Shown here in pieces: positions 34,572-42,118 of a stretch of 64,000 bases of DNA (positions are counted from its first letter, which is position 1; the number at the start of each line of letters is the position of its first letter). The notes below the pieces were generated by a model. It made no database searches and was not told the DNA's origin. It was given only the letters and a program-made list of their open reading frames with translations. The translations under genes and the position numbers were made by a program. The stretch is from VGRW01 sp031396695 (lineage in GTDB: Bacteria > Myxococcota_A > UBA9160 > SZUA-336), in contig JANNLG010000202.1 in the NCBI GenBank assembly GCA_031396695.1, positions 1 to 64,000 on the forward strand, read 5' to 3'.

Positions 34572-35495
34572 TCACCGAATCGCGATCGGATTGATGTTCG
34601 CCTGCACCGCGCCTTTGAACTTGGGCTGACCGAGCACGAACATGAACTCGTAGGCCTTGTCCGCGGCGAGCGGTGCGACGTTCATGTTCTCGAGGATGTG
34701 GATGCCGTTCTTCGGGAGCAGGATCTGGTGCACCGGAAAGGCCTCGTCCTTGACCTCGAACGGGATCACCTCGACGGCCCACTGGTCCGCGCCGACGGCG
34801 ACCACGCCGAGCGACGCGAGGTAGGTCGCGCCTTCCTTGCCGAGTCCGGGCTCGGTCTCGAGGAACTTCTTCTTGTCCTTCTCGGCCATCGGCATCCAGC
34901 CGGTGTGGAGCAGCACGACGTCGCCCTTGCGGATCGGCGTGCCCTGCTTGGCGACCGCAGCCTCGATGTCCGCCTTGTTGATCGCGTAGCCCGGCTCGAG
35001 GTTCTTGCCCTTCAGTCCGACGATGTCGAGCAGCACGCCGCGCGTGACGATCGGCGGGATCTTGTCGGTGGAGAGCTTCAGCAGGCCGTTCGGCCGCAGG
35101 AAGTCGCTCTCCTTGTTCCCGTTGTAGTAGACGAAGTCGATGCCCAGGTGGCCGAGACCGTCGAGCTGGCTGCCGGTGCCCGTCCAGGTCGCGAGGAAGT
35201 CATCCGTGCCGGTGGTCTTGTTGGAGCCCATCGCCTCGCCGGTCACGCTCGCCATGGTGAAGATCTGCGAGTTGCGGGTGCCATACGAGGGCGTGTCCGG
35301 ACCGGTCGTGATTCCGAGCGAGTAGGTCTTGCCCGTCTTGATCAGCTTGGCCGCCTCGAGCACCCCCGCGGGCGACAGGTTGTTCACCGCGCCGAGCGTG
35401 TCGTCCTTGCCGTACTTCGATGGATACCAGGCGTCGTCGGCAAACGTTGTGTTCGCGAACGCTGCGATCACGAACGCGAGAAGCACTGCACGCAT
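34572..35495 (-). CDS. exported cyclase-family (kynurenine-formamidase-like) protein
   Basis: A 307-residue PF04199 cyclase. A clear signal peptide (1-19, cleavage near FADDAWYP) indicates export. The metal-binding motif that normally reads H-x-G-T-H-x-D is here S-Q-L-D-G-L-G-H, retaining the D and H. V-L-L-H-T-G-W and G-V-V-A-V-G-A-D-Q-W-A-V-E follow as usual. The family hydrolyses amide or lactone bonds. The ATG at 35495 has AGAGGGGGAA just upstream, one of the strongest ribosome sites seen; the upstream in-frame ATG lacks one. It is first in an operon with the molybdenum hydroxylase, yet exported while that enzyme is cytoplasmic. Confidence 0.83.
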   Translation of the reverse strand: MRAVLLAFVIAAFANTTFADDAWYPSKYGKDDTLGAVNNLSPAGVLEAAKLIKTGKTYSLGITTGPDTPSYGTRNSQIFTMASVTGEAMGSNKTTGTDDFLATWTGTGSQLDGLGHLGIDFVYYNGNKESDFLRPNGLLKLSTDKIPPIVTRGVLLDIVGLKGKNLEPGYAINKADIEAAVAKQGTPIRKGDVVLLHTGWMPMAEKDKKKFLETEPGLGKEGATYLASLGVVAVGADQWAVEVIPFEVKDEAFPVHQILLPKNGIHILENMNVAPLAADKAYEFMFVLGQPKFKGAVQANINPIAIR

Positions 35496-35568
35496 TTGGA
35501 TTCCCCCTCTCTTCTGATCTTCGCTCAGCATGACACAGAGCCCCCGCGACAATCAGAACGGCCGCGGG

Positions 35569-35574
35569 TAGGCT
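35569..35574 (+). promoter_or_regulatory. candidate -10 element, TAGGCT, 6 bases before ATG
   Basis: TAGGCT, six C/G bases, then the ATG at 35581; no Shine-Dalgarno. Identical to the hexamer before the gene at 57377. Not part of a stop codon. Confidence 0.55.
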
Positions 35575-35580
35575 GCGCGC

Positions 35581-35958
35581 ATGAGCGAACGCGAAATCCT
35601 GGAGCTGGCTGATCGCTTCTTCAACGCCATTCCCAAGGGCGATCTCGAGACGGTGCGCGCGATCTACGCGCCCGACGCGCTGATCTGGCACAACAACGAC
35701 CAGGCCACGCAGAACGTCGAGCAGAACCTGGCGGTACTCGGCTGGGTCACGAAGAACATCGCGGGGCTGCGCTACGAAGAAATCCGCCGACACGTGACGC
35801 CGTCCGGCTTCGTGCAGCAGCACGTGCTGCGCGGCAACGCCCCGAACGGCAAGCCGCTCGAAGTTCCCGCGTGCATCCTGTGCACGGTGGTGAACGGCCG
35901 GATCACGCGCCTCGACGAGTATCTCGACTCCGCGCAGATCGAGGTGCTTCGGGGCTAG
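35581..35958 (+). CDS. SnoaL-like / NTF2-fold protein
   Basis: A 125-residue alpha+beta-cone protein. The helix E-R-E-I-L-E-L-A-D-R-F-F-N-A-I-P-K-G-D-L-E and the strand A-L-I-W-H-N-N-D-Q are characteristic of SnoaL_2-type NTF2 proteins, which include ketosteroid isomerases and small dehydratases. The final part, R-I-T-R-L-D-E-Y-L-D, closes the fold. A histidine and aspartate in the pocket are possible catalytic residues. It is divergent from the molybdenum hydroxylase operon, 85 bases away, and its last 56 bases overlap the convergent gene at 35903. Confidence 0.78.
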   Translation: MSEREILELADRFFNAIPKGDLETVRAIYAPDALIWHNNDQATQNVEQNLAVLGWVTKNIAGLRYEEIRRHVTPSGFVQQHVLRGNAPNGKPLEVPACILCTVVNGRITRLDEYLDSAQIEVLRG

Positions 35959-36223
35959 CCGCCGCGAGCGCGGCCGCGACCGTGCGCAGGAGCGCCGCCC
36001 GTTCCGCGGCCGTGCTCACGCGAAAGCGCTCGAAGTCCACGCCCCGCAGCTTCACGTCCGCGAACAGCCCCGCGGGGTCTTCGTGGAAGTGCAGGAAGCT
36101 AGCGCGCTTGCGGTAGAAGGAGCCGCGCTTCTTCTCCACGAGCGTCGCGTGGCCGCGCAGCTTCACGAGCAAGCTCTCGAGCTGGTCGAGCGCCTCGGGT
36201 CCGGCGTGCTTCACGGGGCCCAT
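35903..36223 (-). CDS. small conserved hypothetical protein overlapping its neighbour
   Basis: A 106-residue protein I recognise only as a recurrent hypothetical family. The first 75 residues have a coherent pattern (K-R-G-S-F-Y-R-K-R-A-S-F-L-H-F-H-E-D-P-A-G-L-F-A-D-V-K), predicting strands and a helix. The last 18 or so residues are Arg/Ser/Ala-rich, atypical, and coincide with the 56-base overlap with the SnoaL-like gene. The functional family part is therefore outside the overlap, and the tail is probably a read-on extension. Function unknown. Confidence 0.62.
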   Translation of the reverse strand: MGPVKHAGPEALDQLESLLVKLRGHATLVEKKRGSFYRKRASFLHFHEDPAGLFADVKLRGVDFERFRVSTAAERAALLRTVAAALAAASPEAPRSARSRDTRRGA

Positions 36224-36270
36224 GCTACGGCAACCGCGGCGCCTCGGGCCGGTCCGGAGCCACCAATTCG

Positions 36271-36300
36271 TTGACGCAAACCACTCCAGGTGCAGACAAT
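36271..36300 (+). promoter_or_regulatory. candidate sigma-70 promoter, TTGACG - 18 - GACAAT
   Basis: TTGACG (36271-36276) and GACAAT (36295-36300) lie 18 bases apart, about 100 bases upstream of the FG-GAP gene ATG. This is the closest match to a classical -35 element that I noticed in the window. The leader between holds the tandem 16-bp repeat. Confidence 0.35.
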
Positions 36301-36350
36301 GAGTCGGACCTGGGCGAGCCTGGTGCGTGGAGCCGTTCCGAGGTCGCGAC

Positions 36351-36382
36351 TCCTACCCCTCGAACATCCTACCCCTCGAACA
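36351..36382 (+). repeat. tandem 16-bp direct repeat
   Basis: TCCTACCCCTCGAACA occurs twice in perfect tandem (36351-36366 and 36367-36382), 20 bases before the ATG at 36402. Two exact copies of this length in a non-coding leader are unlikely by chance; a protein-binding site or slipped-strand duplication is possible. Confidence 0.8.
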
Positions 36383-36401
36383 GACAGGTCAGATCCAGCA
36401 A

Positions 36402-39167
36402 ATGCCGCCGTTCGTTCGTACGTCATCCCTGCTGCGATTCGCCTGCGTGGTCGTATCCGTGGCCACCGGGCGCGTGGCCGACGCCAGCGTCAGCGACGAC
36501 TTCGGCGATGGGGACGACAGCTCGCCCCCGTGGTCACACTTCGATCCGACGCTCGGCGCGACTTTCGACGCAGCGTCGCTTTCGTACCTCGTCAGCGTCA
36601 GCGCCACGGAGAACGCCCTCGAGCCCGCGCGCGCGCGGAGCCTGCGCGAGGATGCGAGTTTCGGCGACGTGGTGGTCGCCGCCGATCTGGTCGCCTTCGA
36701 CGACATCGCGGATCACGCGTACGGAATCGTAGCCCGCGCGACGTCCAGCACGGCGCCGGCTCAAAACGGCTACGCGCTGGTGATCCGTTCACCCGGCGCG
36801 ATCGCGCTGCTGCAGCTCGACGAGCCGATCGCGACGATCCTCGCCACCCGTCCGGTCACTCTGAGCGCGAGCACGAGCTACCGACTGGTACTCAGCGTCA
36901 CGGGTACGGGCCCGGCGCTGCTGACCGGCGCGCTGTACGCGGCCAGCGATCTCGCGAATCCGATCGCGACCGTCCGGTACAGTGACTCGCAGGCGCCGAT
37001 TCCCGCCGCGGGCTTCACGGGCGTGCTGGTCGCCGACACCGGCGAGCTCCAGAACCAGGATTCGAGCTCTGGCTTCGACGCGTTCTTCGCGAGTTCACCG
37101 AGCGCCGACACGGACGCGGACGGGCTCGCAGATGGCGTGGAGCTCTCGATCGGCACCGACCCGAGCGACTCCGACAGCGACGGCGATGGTCTGCTCGACG
37201 GTCTCGAGATCGGAACGGGAGTCTTCGCCGCGCAGAGCACCATCTCGACCGGCGCCGACGGCGCACGCGTGGTGTTCGCGGCCGACCTGGACGGCGACGG
37301 GGACTCGGACGTGCTCAGCGCGTCGTACCTCGACGACACGATCGCGTGGTACGAGAACGACGGCACGCCCTTGGCGGGCGCCTGGCCGGAGCGCACGATC
37401 TCGACCGCCGCCGACGGCCCGCGGTCGGTCTTCGCGGCAGACGTGGACGGCGACGGCGACACGGACGTGCTGTCGGCCTCGTTCCTCGACGACAAGATCG
37501 CCTGGTACGAGAACGACGGGACCCCGGCTTCGGGCGCCTGGACCGAGTACGTGATCTCGAGCGCGGCCGACGGCGCCAGCTCCGTGCTCGCCGCGGATTT
37601 CGACGGCGACGGCGACCTGGACGTGCTCTCCGGGTCACTCTTCGTGGCCACGTTCGCGTGGTACGAGAACGACGGCACGCCGGCGGTGGACGCCTGGACC
37701 GCGCACGTGATCGACACCGGCGCGGTCGCGCTCGCAGCCGCGGACGTGGACGGCGACGGTGACTCCGACGTGCTCAACGCGTCGTACTTCGACTACGTCT
37801 CCTGGCACACGAACGACGGGACGCCGGCGGTCGGCGCCTGGCTGGAGCACGAGCTGACGCCGGTCGCGGGGAATCCGCGCTGGGTTTCATCGGCGGACTT
37901 CGACGGCGACGGCGACACGGACGTGCTCGCGCGATCGGTGAGCAACGTCATCGCGTGGTACGAGAATGACGGTACTCCGGGCACCGGCTCGTGGGCCGTG
38001 CACGCGATCTCGACTGCTACCGGCACCGTCAGCTCGGCCTTCGCGGCCGACGTGGACGGCGACGGTGACTCCGACGTGCTCGCGACGCTGGAGTCCGTCA
38101 ACGAGGTCGTCTGGTACGAGAATGACGGAACGCCCGCGGTCGACGCATGGACCGAGCACTCGATCTCGAGCGCCGTCAGCCTCCCACTATCAGTAGTCGC
38201 GGCGGACGTGGATGGCGACGGCGACGCCGACGCCCTCACTGCGTCGTTCTTCGACGACCGGATCGCCTGGTACCCGCAGCGGAACGCAGCCGATCCGCTC
38301 GACGCCGACACGGACGACGACGGGCTTCTCGACGGCTTCGAGGTGACCAACGGATTCGATCCGCTCGCCGCGGGCGACCAAGCCCTGGACCCCGACGGCG
38401 ACGGACTCACCAATCTGCAGGAGCAGACGGCCGGCACGAACCCGAGTGTTCCCGACACCGACGGCGACGGACTCGGCGACGGTGCCGAGGTGAACACGTA
38501 CGGCACGAGCCCGACGCTGGTCGACACGGACGCTGACGGTCTGCTCGACGGCTTTGAAGTCGCGAACGGATTCGATCCGCTCGTCGCGGGTGAGGAAGGT
38601 CTGGACCCCGACTCCGACGGTCTCACGAACCTGCAGGAGCAGTCCGCCGGCACCAACCCGGCCCTGGCCGACAGCGACGGCGACGGACTGCTCGACGGCG
38701 CCGAAGTGAACACGCACGGCACGAATCCGAACCTCGTCGACACGGACGGCGACGGACTCGGCGACGGCGTCGAAGTGAACGTCTACGGCACGAGCCCGAT
38801 CCTGGCCGACACGGACGGCGACGCGGCGCAGGATGGCGCCGACAACTGCCCCGTCACCGCGAACCCCACGCAGAGCGATGTCGGCGGCGTGTCGGGCGGG
38901 CCGGCGGACGGAATCGGCGACGCCTGTCAGTGCGGCGACGTCGACGATGACGGCAGCGTCGACTCCGCGGACGTGGTCGCGTACCGCGACAGCCTCGCGG
39001 ATCCCGACGGCCTCCCGCTGACATCTGCCGGTGTCGCCAAGTGCTCCGTGATCGGCAGCGCGGGCCCGTGCGAGATCCTGGACGTCTCGGTCATCCAGCG
39101 CGCGCTCGAGTCCGAGCCGCTTCTGCCGGGAATCGCGCAGGTCTGCAGCGCCGCACGAGGGCCGTGA
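36402..39167 (+). CDS. exported FG-GAP / thrombospondin-3 repeat protein with Cys-rich tail
   Basis: A 921-residue secreted or surface protein. It has a signal peptide (1-28), a beta-rich N-domain (about 30-230), a first TSP3 calcium segment (about 233-275), seven FG-GAP/VCBS blades (about 278-626) each containing D-x-D-G-D-G-D-x-D-V-L and W-Y-E-N-D-G-T-P, a second TSP3 array (about 626-842), and a Cys-containing tail (842-921) with a dockerin-like D-V-D-D-D-G-S-V-D loop. The blades should form a calcium-stabilised beta-propeller. The tail recurs in the protein at 44550. The ATG was chosen because it begins the signal peptide. A cell-surface adhesion or binding role is inferred. Confidence 0.85.
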   Translation: MPPFVRTSSLLRFACVVVSVATGRVADASVSDDFGDGDDSSPPWSHFDPTLGATFDAASLSYLVSVSATENALEPARARSLREDASFGDVVVAADLVAFDDIADHAYGIVARATSSTAPAQNGYALVIRSPGAIALLQLDEPIATILATRPVTLSASTSYRLVLSVTGTGPALLTGALYAASDLANPIATVRYSDSQAPIPAAGFTGVLVADTGELQNQDSSSGFDAFFASSPSADTDADGLADGVELSIGTDPSDSDSDGDGLLDGLEIGTGVFAAQSTISTGADGARVVFAADLDGDGDSDVLSASYLDDTIAWYENDGTPLAGAWPERTISTAADGPRSVFAADVDGDGDTDVLSASFLDDKIAWYENDGTPASGAWTEYVISSAADGASSVLAADFDGDGDLDVLSGSLFVATFAWYENDGTPAVDAWTAHVIDTGAVALAAADVDGDGDSDVLNASYFDYVSWHTNDGTPAVGAWLEHELTPVAGNPRWVSSADFDGDGDTDVLARSVSNVIAWYENDGTPGTGSWAVHAISTATGTVSSAFAADVDGDGDSDVLATLESVNEVVWYENDGTPAVDAWTEHSISSAVSLPLSVVAADVDGDGDADALTASFFDDRIAWYPQRNAADPLDADTDDDGLLDGFEVTNGFDPLAAGDQALDPDGDGLTNLQEQTAGTNPSVPDTDGDGLGDGAEVNTYGTSPTLVDTDADGLLDGFEVANGFDPLVAGEEGLDPDSDGLTNLQEQSAGTNPALADSDGDGLLDGAEVNTHGTNPNLVDTDGDGLGDGVEVNVYGTSPILADTDGDAAQDGADNCPVTANPTQSDVGGVSGGPADGIGDACQCGDVDDDGSVDSADVVAYRDSLADPDGLPLTSAGVAKCSVIGSAGPCEILDVSVIQRALESEPLLPGIAQVCSAARGP

Positions 39168-39254
39168 ACGGTTCGCGCGACCCGTCCGATCCGTACGGCG
39201 CGCGCCGCGACCCGGTATGCTGACGCCCCGTTCTCGCCTCGGAGGTCCCCACGG

Positions 39255-39320
39255 ATGATCAAGCTCTACGGCATGAGGCATTCGCGGGCGATGCGCTCGC
39301 TGTGGGCGCAGCGGGGCTGA
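39255..39320 (+). pseudogene. N-terminal fragment of a glutathione S-transferase gene
   Basis: ATG at 39255 opens a 21-codon frame, M-I-K-L-Y-G-M-x-x-S-R-A-M-R-S-L-W-A, which is the conserved first strand and helix of many GSTs (usual form M-I-K-L-Y-G-x-x-x-S-R). It ends in TGA at 39320 where a GST would continue into the E-E-L-G-L region; nothing downstream in any frame continues it. GGAGG lies nine bases upstream, so the original start signals remain. It is the stranded 5' end of a deleted gene, 15 bases before the lipoprotein ATG. Confidence 0.6.
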
Positions 39321-39335
39321 GCTCCGGCCGAACTC

Positions 39336-40652
39336 ATGCGCAAGCTGGTCCTCCTTCTCGCCCTGCTCTCGACGGTCTCGTGCGCCACCCTGAGCAACGT
39401 CGGCAGGCAAGTGACGTCCCTCGGTCGCGGGGGTGACTCCGCAGTGACGCTCGACGAGCTGCGGCAGGGCCTGCTCGAGTTCAGCTCCGCGTTCGGAATC
39501 CTCGTCACGGATGCCGCCGACCGGATCTCGGCCTCGACCACCGAGGCGCGAGTGCGGCGGCTCTCGCTGCTCTGGCGCATCCGCATGCCGCCGATGGCGC
39601 AGCTCGCCGCGAACGATCCCAACCCGCGCATCGGCTACGTCGAGATGCTCACCGTCGCGGTGGCGCAACGGCAGTACTTCGAGGACGGTGCGGGGAGCAC
39701 GCTGTTCGGCGCGAAGCAGGAGATCGCGCTCGAGACGTCGAAGGAGATCGAGGCTTCCGCGCTCAGCGGGGGCCTCCGGTTCCTTACTCAGGAAAAGCTC
39801 GACGAGCTGCATGCCGAGGTGATCGATCTCGCGAAGGAGCACCCGATTCGCGGTGAGTTCCTGCGCGAGAACATTCAGGTCGGCCTGCAGCGGGCAGAGG
39901 GGCGAGGCGCCTTCGACGACATCATCAGCATCCCGATGGCGCCGTTCCGCGCGATCGCGGGCGTCGAGACTGGCGCGCAGGCGATCCGCGAGTTCAACGC
40001 GACCGCGGCGCAGTTCACCGAGCTCGTCGACCAGCTGCCGCAGCGCATGCGCTGGCAGATGGAGCTCTTGTCGTACGACCTGCAGGAGCAGGGCGGCGTG
40101 CTCGAGCAGTCGCTCCGCTCGTTCGACACGGTGGCCCAGAGCGCGAATCGACTCTCGGTCGTCGCGGAGAACGCGCCCGAGGACATGCGCCAGACGATCG
40201 TCGCGATCTCCGCGGAGCTCGAGTCCCGCAGCGCGACGCTCCGGGCGCTGCTCGCGGAGTACCGCGCGGCGATCTCGGACACCGGCACCACGGCCGATCG
40301 GTTCGTGCCCATGATCGACGGCATCGCGAAGGCCTCCGAGCAGTTCAACCAGGCCGGTGCCGCCTGGGCCGCGGTGCTGACCGATTTCAACGCGCCGAAT
40401 GCGCCGCTTCCGCCGGGAACTCCGCCGCCCAAGCCGTTCGACATCACGGACTACGAAAGGACGGCGATCGCGATCCGCACCACCGCCGAGGAGCTGCGCG
40501 CCGCATTCGCGGACGTGAAGGCGCTCGAGAACGGCCCGGGCGCGCAGCTCGCCGACCGACTGCTGCGCAACGGCTTGATCCTGATCGCGGTGTTCTTCGC
40601 GGCGCTGCTCGGCTACCGCTTCATCTCCTCGCGGATCGCGCCGTCGCGGTAG
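39336..40652 (+). CDS. lipoprotein with C-terminal membrane helix
   Basis: A 438-residue protein of unknown family. A lipoprotein signal (1-16, S-T-V-S-C) predicts acylation at Cys16. The rest is almost entirely helical, with heptad-like Leu/Glu/Arg stretches (V-E-L-V-D-Q-L-P-Q-R-M-R-W...I-V-A-I-S-A-E-L-E), a Pro-rich hinge near 366-376, and a strong C-terminal membrane helix (about 412-432, G-L-I-L-I-A-V-F-F-A-A-L-L-G) with a short basic tail. Two membrane attachments could let it bridge the periplasm or form a loop at the inner membrane. The promoter may have been inherited from the GST fragment just upstream. Confidence 0.65.
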   Translation: MRKLVLLLALLSTVSCATLSNVGRQVTSLGRGGDSAVTLDELRQGLLEFSSAFGILVTDAADRISASTTEARVRRLSLLWRIRMPPMAQLAANDPNPRIGYVEMLTVAVAQRQYFEDGAGSTLFGAKQEIALETSKEIEASALSGGLRFLTQEKLDELHAEVIDLAKEHPIRGEFLRENIQVGLQRAEGRGAFDDIISIPMAPFRAIAGVETGAQAIREFNATAAQFTELVDQLPQRMRWQMELLSYDLQEQGGVLEQSLRSFDTVAQSANRLSVVAENAPEDMRQTIVAISAELESRSATLRALLAEYRAAISDTGTTADRFVPMIDGIAKASEQFNQAGAAWAAVLTDFNAPNAPLPPGTPPPKPFDITDYERTAIAIRTTAEELRAAFADVKALENGPGAQLADRLLRNGLILIAVFFAALLGYRFISSRIAPSR

Positions 40653-40687
40653 ACTCGCGCTCGGCCCCCCCGGCCGAGAGGTCCCGC

Positions 40688-42118
40688 ATGGCCGAAGCGA
40701 TCCGCTTCGAGGACCGCATGAGCGACAACGACGCGCTCATGTGGAACATCGAGAAAGACCCGCTATTGCGCTCGACGATCGCAGTGGTCTGGCTGCTCGA
40801 CCGCGCGCCCGACCGCGCGCGCTTCGAAGAGAAGATCGAGCGCGCCACGCGCACGATCCCGCGCTTGCGCCAGCACGTGGTTTCGAACCCCGCGTCGATC
40901 GCGCCGCCGCGCTGGGAGACCGATCCCGATTTCAACCTGCGCTACCACCTGCGCTGGCTGCGCGCGCCGCGATCGCGGGACATCGGCCCGCGGTCCGATG
41001 TCAGGGGCGAGCTGCGCGACGTGCTCGACTTCACCGCGCCGGTGGTGATGTCCGGCTTCGACCGCGCGCGCCCGCTCTGGGAGCTGTTCGTGCTCGAGGA
41101 CATGGCGCAGGGCCGCGCGGCGGTGCTGATGAAGCTACACCACTCGCTGTCGGACGGCGTGGGTCTGGTGCGCATGACCGAGGCCATGGTCGAGCGCAAG
41201 CCCGAGCCGGGTCGCGATCGCGGTCCGCTGCCGCCGCTGCCGGAGACCGCGCCGATGACGCAAGGCGAGCGCTTCGTCGACGCGCTCGGCCACGAGTGGC
41301 GGCGCCAGCTCGGCCGCATGCAGCGTTCGGTGCGCGCGGCGCGCGCGAACCTGCTCGGCCTGATGCGCGACCCCGGCGCGCTGGCGCGCGAGACCGCGGA
41401 AGCGGCCGCGTCGATCGGACGCATGCTGAAGCCCGTCTCGGAGCCGCTCTCGCCGATCATGCGCGGGCGCAGCTTGAGTCTGCACCTCGACACGCTCGAG
41501 CTCTCCACCGAGAAGCTGCGCGCAGCCGCCAAGCTCGTCGACGGAAAGCTGAACGACGCATTCGTCGCCGGAGTCGCCGGAGGACTGCGCATGTACCACG
41601 AAGCGCACGGCGCGCCCGTCGCGAGCCTGCGCATGACCATGCCGATCAACGTGCGCGAGGGCGAGAACGCGAAGGTGGCCGGCAATCAGTTCGCGCCCGC
41701 GCGCTTCGCCGTGCCGGTCGGCATCACCGACCCGCGCGCGCGCATGGCGGCGATCCGCGAGCTGGTCGCGGGCCAGCGCGCCGAGCCGGCGATCGCGATG
41801 ATGGCCGACATCTCCGGCGTGCTGAACCGGCTGCCCACGTCGGTGACGACGTCTCTGTTCGGCTCGATGCTGAAGGGCATCGACTTCGTCACCAGCAACG
41901 TGCCGGGCCCGCGCTTCGACGTGTACCTGTCGGGCGCCAAGCTCGAGTCCGTGTTTCCGTTCGGCCCGCTCAGCGGCTCGGCGCTGAACGTCACCCTGTT
42001 CAGCTACACGGATCGCTCGATCCTGGGCATCGCGAGCGACCCCGCGTCGGTGCCGGATCCGGAGCTCTTGCTCGCATGCTTGAAGCGCGGCTTCGACGAG
42101 GTGCTGGCGGGCGTCTAG
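40688..42118 (+). CDS. wax ester synthase / diacylglycerol acyltransferase (WS/DGAT)
   Basis: A 476-residue WES acyltransferase. The catalytic H-H-x-x-x-D-G lies at 151-157 (HHSLSDG), with the R-P-L-W motif at 128-131 and the C-terminal DUF1298 region (N-D-A-F-V-A-G-V-A-G-G, P-I-N-V-R, N-x-x-G-P motifs). It transfers fatty acyl-CoA to long-chain alcohols or diacylglycerol, forming storage wax esters or triacylglycerols. Length is normal. It begins 35 bases after the lipoprotein gene, and its stop overlaps the TpsA-like gene's stop by four bases (CTAG). It fits the acyl-CoA-oriented metabolism elsewhere in the window. Confidence 0.9.
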   Translation: MAEAIRFEDRMSDNDALMWNIEKDPLLRSTIAVVWLLDRAPDRARFEEKIERATRTIPRLRQHVVSNPASIAPPRWETDPDFNLRYHLRWLRAPRSRDIGPRSDVRGELRDVLDFTAPVVMSGFDRARPLWELFVLEDMAQGRAAVLMKLHHSLSDGVGLVRMTEAMVERKPEPGRDRGPLPPLPETAPMTQGERFVDALGHEWRRQLGRMQRSVRAARANLLGLMRDPGALARETAEAAASIGRMLKPVSEPLSPIMRGRSLSLHLDTLELSTEKLRAAAKLVDGKLNDAFVAGVAGGLRMYHEAHGAPVASLRMTMPINVREGENAKVAGNQFAPARFAVPVGITDPRARMAAIRELVAGQRAEPAIAMMADISGVLNRLPTSVTTSLFGSMLKGIDFVTSNVPGPRFDVYLSGAKLESVFPFGPLSGSALNVTLFSYTDRSILGIASDPASVPDPELLLACLKRGFDEVLAGV

